Assembly: GCA_017694945.1 (NCBI GenBank)
Contig: JADIMA010000016.1
Span: forward strand, 1-64,000
DNA from: Candidatus Merdivivens pullicola
GTDB lineage: Bacteria; Bacteroidota; Bacteroidia; Bacteroidales; UBA932
Reading direction: 5' to 3'
DNA: 64,000 nt
Below the pieces are notes generated by a model, which did no database searches, was not told where the DNA came from, and saw only the letters and a program-made list of their open reading frames with translations. Shown here piece by piece: positions 52,621-59,920 of this stretch; within the stretch, counting starts at the first letter, position 1; each line of letters begins with the position of its first letter. Position numbers and translations under genes: made by a program.

Positions 52621-53643
52621 ATGAGAAGTTTTGGTTCTGATAACAATAGTTCTGTTCATCCGAAAATTATGGAAGCGCTTGCTGCCGCAAATGCCGATCA
52701 TGCTCCAGGTTACGGGGACGACATTTGGACGAGACAGGCTGCATCGGATGTGTCCGGCCTGTTCGACGGGGAGGTCATGCCGTTTTTCGTTTATAACGGA
52801 ACCGGCAGCAATATGTTCGCCCTGCAATTGCTAACCCGTCCGTACCATTCGATATTATGTGCGGAAACAGCGCACATTGCAGTTGACGAGTGCAACGCCC
52901 CCGGAAAATTCACCGGCTGCATGATCCGGCCTGTCGCTTCTCCCGACGGCAAACTTACTCCGGAACTGCTGGCTCCGTACCTTACGGGGTTCGGTTTCGA
53001 GCATCATTCCCAGCCTGGCGCGCTGTATGTGTCTGAATGTACGGAATTGGGTACCGTCTATACTCCGCAGGAGTTGAAAAGACTTGTTGATTTTGTACAT
53101 GGCTACGGCCTGAAAGTCCATTTGGACGGGGCGCGCATAGCCAATGCCGCCGCTGCCCTGGGTGTTTCAATAAAGGAGATTTCGCAGGATTGCGGAGTGG
53201 ATACCATGACTTTGGGCGGGACCAAGAACGGCCTTATGTTCGGGGAATGCGTAGTGGTGTTCGACAAATCTCTTTTCGATGAGGCCAGATATGTAAGGAA
53301 ACAGTCCGGGCAGTTGGCCAGCAAGATGCGTTATATCTCGGCGCAGTTTTCCGCCTATCTGACTGACGGTCTTTGGCTGGAATGTGCGCGGCATGCCAAC
53401 AGGATGGCTTCCGTATTGGCCGGGCGTTTGTCGGAAATCTCCGGCATCAGACTGACCCAGAAAGTTGAAAGCAACCAGATTTTCCTGACAATGCCGAAAG
53501 ATGCCTCGGGCAGGCTCCTGGAGGAGTATTTTTTCTATTATTGGAATGAAGAGGCGGGCGAGGTGCGCTTTGTCACGTCTTTTGATACGACGGCTGAAGA
53601 TGTCGAAGCCCTTGTGGCAGCCGTGAAAAGGGTTATGGACTAA
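52621..53643 (+). CDS. ltaE: Low-specificity L-threonine aldolase
   Basis: 340 residues from ATG 52621; a TTG at 52606 is within the terminator. PLP enzyme fold type I: SFGSDNNSSVHPKIMEAL at the start, aromatic stacking His85 (AETAHI), Asp169 and Arg172 (HLDGARIANAA), and the PLP Lys202 (TLGGTKNGLMFGE). It cleaves threonine/allo-threonine to glycine and acetaldehyde. It is followed after 14 bases by thiD; glycine is not a known link to thiamin here, so co-transcription is mainly positional. Confidence 0.93.
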   Translation: MRSFGSDNNSSVHPKIMEALAAANADHAPGYGDDIWTRQAASDVSGLFDGEVMPFFVYNGTGSNMFALQLLTRPYHSILCAETAHIAVDECNAPGKFTGCMIRPVASPDGKLTPELLAPYLTGFGFEHHSQPGALYVSECTELGTVYTPQELKRLVDFVHGYGLKVHLDGARIANAAAALGVSIKEISQDCGVDTMTLGGTKNGLMFGECVVVFDKSLFDEARYVRKQSGQLASKMRYISAQFSAYLTDGLWLECARHANRMASVLAGRLSEISGIRLTQKVESNQIFLTMPKDASGRLLEEYFFYYWNEEAGEVRFVTSFDTTAEDVEALVAAVKRVMD

Positions 53644-53657
53644 ATCTTTACAGGACA

Positions 53658-54521
53658 ATGAGTGTTGAAAAAATATCGGTTTCGGATATAATGGGGGATG
53701 ATGTTAAAAGGGTGGAAGTATATCCCAAAGTGCTTGTCATTGCAGGCAGCGAACCGCTCGGAAGTGCCGGAGTGCAGGCGGATATCAAGTCTATTACATG
53801 CTGCGGGGCTTATGCAGCCGCCAGCATAACATGCATAGTGAACGAGGATACGACGGCCGTCAAGGAGATTCTGCCTCTTCCGTCGGATCTGGTGATAGGG
53901 CAGGCGGAATCTTTTCTTTCGGATGTCGGTGCGTCGTCCATAAAGATAGGCATGCTTTTTACCGAAGAACTGATAGTAAAAGTGGCGGCCCTGCTTCGCC
54001 GTTATCCTCATATTCCTGCCGTGATAGATCCCGTAATGGTCAATGCAACGGGACAACGGCTGGTAGAGTTGTCGGCCATCGAGGCATATAAAAATGAATT
54101 GTTCCCTCTCGCGACATTGATAACCCCCAATGCGCGCGAAGCATCTCTCCTGCTCGGGCACGAGATGACTATGGAGACGGCCGGCAATGACATGGAAGAA
54201 CTCTGCGGCTGGGGAAGTTCCGTCATCGTCAAGTCGATAAGGCCTGACGGGAGGCAGATAGACTTGTTCAAGGAGACCGGCAAAGACGGTTATGAGAAGA
54301 TTGAAAAGCAGATGGTGCGTACTCCTAATGTTAACGGCACGGGCTGTACCTTTTCTTCATCAATAGCGGCCTATCTTGCAAGGGGGTTCGGATTGCGTGA
54401 TGCCGTACACAGGGCTGAAGACTATATAGACGGGGCTATCCGTACAGGGGCGCGGTATCTCTTCGGGAAAGGATTCGGGCCGGTATGTCACAATTACAGG
54501 TTGGATAAGGACAGATTATGA
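53658..54521 (+). CDS. thiD: Hydroxymethylpyrimidine/phosphomethylpyrimidine kinase
   Basis: 287 residues, ribokinase-like. LVIAGSEPLGSAGVQADIKSITCCGAYAAASIT is the substrate region; Cys in NVNGTGCTFSSSIAAYLARG is the GTGC anion hole. An N-terminal extension of about 25 residues is present. It phosphorylates the thiamin pyrimidine precursor. There is no TPP-riboswitch upstream of it in this operon. The stop overlaps the next start (ATGA at 54518-54521). Confidence 0.92.
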   Translation: MSVEKISVSDIMGDDVKRVEVYPKVLVIAGSEPLGSAGVQADIKSITCCGAYAAASITCIVNEDTTAVKEILPLPSDLVIGQAESFLSDVGASSIKIGMLFTEELIVKVAALLRRYPHIPAVIDPVMVNATGQRLVELSAIEAYKNELFPLATLITPNAREASLLLGHEMTMETAGNDMEELCGWGSSVIVKSIRPDGRQIDLFKETGKDGYEKIEKQMVRTPNVNGTGCTFSSSIAAYLARGFGLRDAVHRAEDYIDGAIRTGARYLFGKGFGPVCHNYRLDKDRL

Positions 54522-55714
54522 AAGACCTTCTGGTATCTCCGAGTTACTGCTATATTCTGGCGGCGAATTTTCTGCTGTATTTCGGTTTCTACATACTGAT
54601 GCCGGTTCTGCCGTTTTACCTGACGGAGGTTTTCGGTCTCGGCAAAAGTTCGATAGGCACGATACTCGCCTGCTATACGGTTTCGGCACTGGTTGTCCGT
54701 CCGTTTTCGGGCTATCTTCTCGATGCTTTTGCACGAAAACCCCTGTACCTGCTGGCGTTTACTGTCTTTACGTCGGTCTTTGGCCTGTATATGGTCGCGG
54801 GTTCCGTATTATTGTTCGTCGCGCTGAGGATTGTCCACGGACTTTCTTTCGGTATGGTTACTGTTGCCGGAAATACGATTGTCATAGATATCCTGCCGTC
54901 TTCAAGAAGGGGGGAGGGTATAGGCTATTATGGCCTTGCCAACAATATTGCGATGTCGCTCGGCCCTATGACAGGCCTGTTCCTGCATGATTATTATTCG
55001 TTTACGATAATCTTCCTGAGTGCTTTGGGATGTTGTCTGGCAGGGCTCGTCATGGCGTCTTTGGTAAAGACTCCTGTAAAGCCCCGCATAGAAAGGGACA
55101 GCCCTGTGTCGCTCGACCGTTTTATCCTGCTGAAAGGGATTCCTGTGGGAATCGATCTGCTGCTCATATCCATTCCTTACGGTATTACAACGACGTATGT
55201 GGCGATGTATGCCAAGAGCATAGGCGTGCTTTCCGGAACCGGGCTGTTTTTTACTTTTATGGCTGCCGGGATGGCCGTTTCCAGGATGTTTTCCGGGAAG
55301 CAGGTCGATCATGGAAAGATAACCCAGGTAATCATGTACGGCATAATAATCGTGATATTCTGTTACATAGGACTTTATATATGCGAACCGTTGTCCGGGC
55401 TGTCCGGAAACATTGTCAAAATAATCCTGTATTGTTCCGCTCTGGCTCTTGGAATAGGTTCGGGAATGATGTTTCCTGCATTCAATACTATGTTCGTGAA
55501 CCTCGGGCGCAACGATCAGCGCGGTACGGCGACATCGACATACCTGACTTCATGGGATGTGGGCATAGGTATCGGGCTTGTACTGGGCGGAATCATAGGC
55601 GACATGTTCTCATTTTCGTATGCCTATCTGTCCGGCGCCGGGCTGTGCCTGCTGTCGCTGCTGATTTTCAAATTCAGGATTATACCTCATTTTCAGAAGA
55701 ACAGATTAAGATAA
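54518..55714 (+). CDS. MFS transporter
   Basis: 398 residues, twelve predicted membrane helices. The motif A-like loop GYLLDAFARKPLYLL lies between helices 2 and 3, and LPFYLTEVFGLGKSSIGTILACYTVSALVVRPFSGYLLD is typical of drug/H+ antiporter-like families. Substrate unknown; overlap with thiD hints at a thiamin-pathway or amine substrate but is not proof. Confidence 0.85.
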   Translation: MKDLLVSPSYCYILAANFLLYFGFYILMPVLPFYLTEVFGLGKSSIGTILACYTVSALVVRPFSGYLLDAFARKPLYLLAFTVFTSVFGLYMVAGSVLLFVALRIVHGLSFGMVTVAGNTIVIDILPSSRRGEGIGYYGLANNIAMSLGPMTGLFLHDYYSFTIIFLSALGCCLAGLVMASLVKTPVKPRIERDSPVSLDRFILLKGIPVGIDLLLISIPYGITTTYVAMYAKSIGVLSGTGLFFTFMAAGMAVSRMFSGKQVDHGKITQVIMYGIIIVIFCYIGLYICEPLSGLSGNIVKIILYCSALALGIGSGMMFPAFNTMFVNLGRNDQRGTATSTYLTSWDVGIGIGLVLGGIIGDMFSFSYAYLSGAGLCLLSLLIFKFRIIPHFQKNRLR

Positions 55715-55721
55715 TTTGGAT

Positions 55722-56054
55722 ATGGATTACAAATGGTATGAAGAAATGAACTGCGCCGTCACAGTGTGCGACATTGACGGAAACATCATTTTCATGAACA
55801 GGAAATCCCGCGATACTTTTGCCGGTGGAACCGACAGGCTGATAGGATGCAATCTGCGCTCATGCCACTCGGATCGTTCGTGGGCGACGATTCAAAGGCT
55901 TCTTGAAACAGGTGGTGTCAATTCATATACGATTCACAAGAAAGGAGTAAAGAAGATGATTTACCAGACCGCATGGTTCGAGGAAGGAAAGGTAATGGGG
56001 CTTGTGGAGATTTCCATGGTCATTCCTGAGGAAATGCCTCATTACGAGAGGTGA
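55722..56054 (+). CDS. Single PAS-domain protein
   Basis: 110 residues, ATG 55722 (a TTG at 55716 is also in frame). The whole protein is one PAS domain: YEEMNCAVTVCDIDGNIIFMNRKSRDTFAGG, LIGCNLRSCHSDRSWATIQRLLETG and YTIHKKGVKKMIYQTAWFEEGKVMGLVEISMVI. No output domain. It probably binds a small ligand or senses redox. Its 3' end overlaps the convergent AraC gene by 35 bases. Confidence 0.8.
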   Translation: MDYKWYEEMNCAVTVCDIDGNIIFMNRKSRDTFAGGTDRLIGCNLRSCHSDRSWATIQRLLETGGVNSYTIHKKGVKKMIYQTAWFEEGKVMGLVEISMVIPEEMPHYER

Positions 56055-56898
56055 TTTCCTTCGATTTGATGAATTCCTTCGGCGTCAGGCCTGTGTGTTT
56101 CCTGAAAAACATCCCGAAGTGCGACGGGGTGGAAAATGAAAGTTCGTAGGCTATCTGATAAATTGCCATGTCTTTGTTGTGAAGCATCTTTTTCGCTTCA
56201 AGCAGAGTGTATTCGTCAATCCATTCCGTCGCTGTATGTCCTGTATCCTTTGCAACGAGAGATGAAAGGTATTTCGGGGTCACGCCCAGCCTTTGTGCGT
56301 AAAACGATACTTTTCTGTATGTCTTGAAATTGCTTTCTACATCTGCGAGGAAGCGGTTTGTGAGGTATCTGTTTTTGGATTCAGATACTTTTTCCTTTCC
56401 GTTGTCATAAAGGAAAATATTGCTTGCTTCGTAAAAAAGTATGTTAAGGTAACTTTTTATTATCCGTTCGAAGTAGATGTTGTCGCTTTCGAATTGGAAA
56501 TTCTTGAGGTATCTTCCTATGAAGCGGCACATAATGTATTTTTCTTCGGGGATTCTCCTGAAAGGCTCGTCATCGTATATACGCTTCAGCGAATAGACGT
56601 TTTTGAGTTCGTCAACCGGCAGGATGCCTATCCTTATATTATATATGTCTCCCCTGAAATTTCCGGTTGCCTGCGGTATGCTGAAGGTCTTGCCCGGGCC
56701 GATGATTATGAAAAATTTTTCGGCAATGGTATAGGGTTTCGATCCTATCGTGATGTCGGCCTTTCCGTTAGTGCAGATGATGATGCATATCCTGTCGGCC
56801 ATAGTCTCGTACTGCACCCCGTTGCCGGGTGCGATTTTCACGGACGGGATGCTACCGACAATGTTCGCTTTCTCTGTTATGAGCCTTGTATTTGCCAT
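56020..56898 (-). CDS. AraC-family transcription regulator
   Basis: 292 residues. The N-terminal half (about 1-170) is a cupin-like sensor (ICIIICTNGKADITIGSKPYTIAEKFFIIIGPGKTF). The C-terminal 100 residues hold two HTH motifs: VSFYAQRLGVTPKYLSSLVAKDTGHTATEWIDEYTLLEAKKML and AIYQIAYELSFSTPSHFGMFFRKHTGLTPKEF. It reads away from the PAS gene and towards it at the 3' ends; a -7 box TATTTTTG lies on the minus strand at 56918-56925. Confidence 0.9.
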   Translation of the reverse strand: MANTRLITEKANIVGSIPSVKIAPGNGVQYETMADRICIIICTNGKADITIGSKPYTIAEKFFIIIGPGKTFSIPQATGNFRGDIYNIRIGILPVDELKNVYSLKRIYDDEPFRRIPEEKYIMCRFIGRYLKNFQFESDNIYFERIIKSYLNILFYEASNIFLYDNGKEKVSESKNRYLTNRFLADVESNFKTYRKVSFYAQRLGVTPKYLSSLVAKDTGHTATEWIDEYTLLEAKKMLHNKDMAIYQIAYELSFSTPSHFGMFFRKHTGLTPKEFIKSKEITSRNEAFPQE

Positions 56899-56917
56899 TT
56901 TTGATTGTCTTTTCCTG

Positions 56918-56925
56918 CAAAAATA
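56918..56925 (-). promoter_or_regulatory. -7 box of the AraC-family gene
   Basis: TATTTTTG on the minus strand, 20 bases before the ATG. Confidence 0.5.
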
Positions 56926-57033
56926 GGAAAATTATGATATTTTATACGGTGATTGTGATATTTTGGGTGAAATAAATGCTATTTCTTTGCAGTCCTGAAA
57001 TTGTTAGAAATTATTATTTAAAACTAATAAGTT

Positions 57034-59001
57034 ATGAATTTATTATCAATCGGCCGCAGATTTCTGTGTGCGGCGTCAGTCGTTGCCATGTCGGCGACAG
57101 TCAATTCCTGCTTCGATGATTCTGCATTGAAGGAATCAATTGACGATTTGAACAACAGGGTAGGTGCATTGGAGGATTTTCGTAATCAGGTACAGTCCGA
57201 AATAGCCGACCTGCAGGAGATTATAGCCAGTTTACAGGCCAAGGTAACCGTAGATGATGTAATTGACAACGGTGACGGAAGTTATACAATCAGGTTCTCT
57301 GATGGTACGAATGTGACAATCTGTGACGGTCAGGACGGACAGGATGGTCAGAATGGTCAGGACGGACAGGACGGTGAAGACGGAAAAGACGGCCTTACTC
57401 CTCCGGAGATTACAGTGATTGAAGAAAATGGCGAATATTATTGGGGCCGTCAGTACCCGGACGGTTCTACTGATTTCATCCTTGATGACAATGGCAACAA
57501 GATACCGGTGACTGCCGATGCTCCGCAGGTGCGTATCAACGAAGAAACAGGTACCTGGGAAATATCTTTGGACGGAGGTCTGACATGGTCCGACACTGGA
57601 ATGCCTTCTGTAGGCATAGGCGATTCTTTGTTCCTCAGTGTGGAAATGGATGATGAATATGTATATCTTACACTTCGTGACGGCACTGTGATAACCCTTC
57701 CAAGGACTATGGAACTGATATTTGAATTTGTGGACGCTGATGATGTCATTACTCTTGTACCTGGGCAGAAGGCGGAACTCGGTTTCAGGATGAGCGGCCA
57801 GAAGAGTGTCACTATTTCCAAACCTGACGGCTGGCGTGCTGCCATCGAAGGCGACAAGTTTGTAATTACGGCTCCGGATGCAGGGAACATATATGCTGAA
57901 ACCGAAGGTCTTGTAAGCGTAATCGTAATTTCCGCCAACGGTCAGAGTTTCCTTGCAGAGCAGAAAGTGAAAGTCTATGTTTCAGGAGAACTCTCAGTCG
58001 ATCTGTGGAAAAGCACCGCATCTTTCTATTATTCGCAGGCAGGCAGCGATACCAAACTCTATTATAAGGTGAAGGAGGCTTCAGAGTGGTCGGAAGTATC
58101 AGGTCAGAACGGCCTGTTCGAGATTGTTCCGACATGGAATCAGTCAAAGAATGCTGCAGGTCTTGATATTTATTCTCTCGAAGAGGGAACAGGCATATTT
58201 GCAGGCAAGACCTATGAGTTTGAACTCAGGAATGGTGAAGAAGTTATCTATTCAGACGAGTTTACGACTGAGGCAGGCGATAGGATTCCTAACGGTGACA
58301 TGTCGAATTGGTCGATGAAGAGCGGGGACATTCCTTATCCTAACGCAGAAGGCGAAAGTTTCTGGGATAGCGGAAATAACTCGTTGTCCGTAATGTTCGG
58401 TGGAAGCCATCTTTGCATAGAGGATCCGGAAAACCCTGGTGTTGCATACATGAGTGCCAAGATGGTTCTTGGCGCAGTTTTCGCCCCCGGCAACATGTAT
58501 GTAGGAGATTTCACTATGGATGGAGCGATGGGTACTGCAAGTTTCGGCAAGGTTTACGATTGGACTGCAAGGCCGAAGGGTCTATCTGTTTCATATAAGG
58601 CGAATGTAGGTGCGATTGACAAGATAGGAGCATCGGATCCTGTAGGAAGTTCGCTTAGTGGAAAACAGGATACTACCCGTATCTATGCGGTCGTGATTGA
58701 CTGGTCAAAACAGCATGGTGTGACTTCGGGTATGGGCGATCCTGCCGGCATGTGGGATCCTGCAACTGCAACAAGCATTGAAGAAGGAGCGATCATCGGT
58801 TATGCAATGCTGGACATTACCGCTTCCCAAGCAGATTTCACCACAGTTGACATACCTTTCGTGTGGTACGATACCGAAGCAAAACCTGCAGAGGGCAATT
58901 ATTCCGTAATCATATCGTGCGCTACAAGCAAACGCGGAGATTATCTGACAGGTTGCTCGACAAACGAATTGTGGGTTGACAATTTTGAGTGGGTTTATTA
59001 G
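57034..59001 (+). CDS. DUF4988/PCMD surface lipoprotein with collagen-like repeats
   Basis: 655 residues. The lipoprotein signal peptide ends VNSC (Cys26). A coiled coil (about 28-70; DDLNNRVGALEDFRNQVQSEIADLQEIIASLQAK) and a short beta-domain (GSYTIRFSDGTNVTI) are followed by seven Gly-x-y repeats (residues 99-120, DGQ/DGN/DGE type) and further DUF4988-like strands. The last 230 residues look like a PCMD carbohydrate-metabolism domain (IPNGDMSNWSMKSG ... LWVDNFEWVY). It is probably an outer-surface protein that trimerises through the coiled coil. Divergent from the AraC gene. Confidence 0.75.
   Translation: MNLLSIGRRFLCAASVVAMSATVNSCFDDSALKESIDDLNNRVGALEDFRNQVQSEIADLQEIIASLQAKVTVDDVIDNGDGSYTIRFSDGTNVTICDGQDGQDGQNGQDGQDGEDGKDGLTPPEITVIEENGEYYWGRQYPDGSTDFILDDNGNKIPVTADAPQVRINEETGTWEISLDGGLTWSDTGMPSVGIGDSLFLSVEMDDEYVYLTLRDGTVITLPRTMELIFEFVDADDVITLVPGQKAELGFRMSGQKSVTISKPDGWRAAIEGDKFVITAPDAGNIYAETEGLVSVIVISANGQSFLAEQKVKVYVSGELSVDLWKSTASFYYSQAGSDTKLYYKVKEASEWSEVSGQNGLFEIVPTWNQSKNAAGLDIYSLEEGTGIFAGKTYEFELRNGEEVIYSDEFTTEAGDRIPNGDMSNWSMKSGDIPYPNAEGESFWDSGNNSLSVMFGGSHLCIEDPENPGVAYMSAKMVLGAVFAPGNMYVGDFTMDGAMGTASFGKVYDWTARPKGLSVSYKANVGAIDKIGASDPVGSSLSGKQDTTRIYAVVIDWSKQHGVTSGMGDPAGMWDPATATSIEEGAIIGYAMLDITASQADFTTVDIPFVWYDTEAKPAEGNYSVIISCATSKRGDYLTGCSTNELWVDNFEWVY
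57328..57393 (+). repeat. Collagen-like Gly-x-y coding repeat
   Basis: Near-identical nine-base units (GGT CAG GAC type) encode repeats of Gly-Gln-Asp/Asn, within the DUF4988 lipoprotein. Confidence 0.85.
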
Positions 59002-59037
59002 GAATATCTGATATTCGTATATACTTTTCCTGAATTT

Positions 59038-59075
59038 TCCCGTCCCTTGCAGTATGCAAGGGGCGGGATTTCTTT
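59038..59075 (+). terminator. Terminator after the DUF4988 lipoprotein
   Basis: CCCGTCCCTTGCA pairs with TGCAAGGGGCGGG (one mismatch) and is followed by ATTTCTTT. Confidence 0.8.
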
Positions 59076-59138
59076 ATATGGAGAACATGATTCGCTGTTA
59101 GTCATGTCGCGTAACGGCGTGGCCTGCAAATAGCCGTG

Positions 59139-59780
59139 TTAGAAGCAGAAGCCCACGCTGATTCCCGGACAGATTGAAATCACATCTCCAAATAACAGGA
59201 AAGGCGAATCAACTCCGGCCGTCATGCGGTATTTTTTGCCGACATTGAAACTTACTCCTGCTTGCGGAGAGAAGTAAAGCGGGGCGCCGAGTCCCGGAAT
59301 GAAATGTATTCCCATGTCCAATGCAAAATATGGCGAAACGCGTTTTTCAAGTATGTCGCTTCTCAAGTGCAGATATAATGGGATGCTGAAGCCGGCGTAT
59401 TCTACGATTTGTAATCCTATTCCTCCTCCCATTGCGAATTGAGGGCAGAAACGGTATCCGTTCACTATGTCAACACCGGTAAAGAAGTAAGGCAGCGTGG
59501 CCTTGACCATTCCGAAATAACCCTTGCGTTTGTTGAACGGAGATTCCGGTTTTGCCGGCTCGGCTGCTTCTTTCAGGATTTTAAGGACTTCGTCCATGTC
59601 ATATACGAAGATGCTGTTGTCCGCAGTCAAGATTTTGACATGTTCTTCCGGAACTATCTCAGTAATAGTACCGCGGATGATCGAGCCGTTTTTAAGATAA
59701 AGCACATCACGGGTCTCCTGGGCCTGGAGCGCGCACGCTGTTGCCAGAATGGCAATCAATGCGATGATGATTTTTTTCAT
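59139..59780 (-). CDS. Small exported outer-membrane-type protein
   Basis: 213 residues with a signal peptide (KKIIIALIAILATACALQAQ). The first 45 mature residues are a small beta-domain (DVLYLKNGSIIRGTITEIVPEEHVKILTADNSIFVYDMDEVLKI), a module that recurs before membrane regions in Bacteroidetes. The rest (about 90-213) alternates hydrophobic and polar residues and ends in SVGFCF, fitting a small beta-barrel. No named family is recognised. A -7 box TAAATTTG on the minus strand at 59807-59814 is overlapped by a palindrome. Confidence 0.6.
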   Translation of the reverse strand: MKKIIIALIAILATACALQAQETRDVLYLKNGSIIRGTITEIVPEEHVKILTADNSIFVYDMDEVLKILKEAAEPAKPESPFNKRKGYFGMVKATLPYFFTGVDIVNGYRFCPQFAMGGGIGLQIVEYAGFSIPLYLHLRSDILEKRVSPYFALDMGIHFIPGLGAPLYFSPQAGVSFNVGKKYRMTAGVDSPFLLFGDVISICPGISVGFCF

Positions 59781-59793
59781 ATAGCAGTTTGTT

Positions 59794-59814
59794 TTTGTTC
59801 ACAGAACAAATTTA
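59794..59814 (-). promoter_or_regulatory. -7 box overlapped by a palindrome
   Basis: TAAATTTG (minus, 59807-59814) overlaps the perfect palindrome TTTGTTC ACA GAACAAA at 59794-59810, which covers the likely transcription start. Operator or RNA hairpin, not decided. Confidence 0.55.
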
Positions 59815-59854
59815 TGTATTTTCTAATTAGAATAAAAACGATAATCCGGATAAT

Positions 59855-59892
59855 CGTAAAAAAAAGAGCCGGCATCGAACCGGCTCTTTTCT
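59855..59892. terminator. Terminator of ppdK
   Basis: AAAAGAGCCGG (59862-59872) pairs with CCGGCTCTTTT (59880-59890); T runs on both strands. Confidence 0.9.
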
Positions 59893-59920
59893 GCTATATC
59901 AGTTTTACTGATGCAGGGAT

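Noticed and set aside
52552..53658. Possible TPP riboswitch for thiD
   Set aside because: Only 14 bases separate threonine aldolase and thiD, and the region before the aldolase holds a terminator, not a Thi-box pattern.
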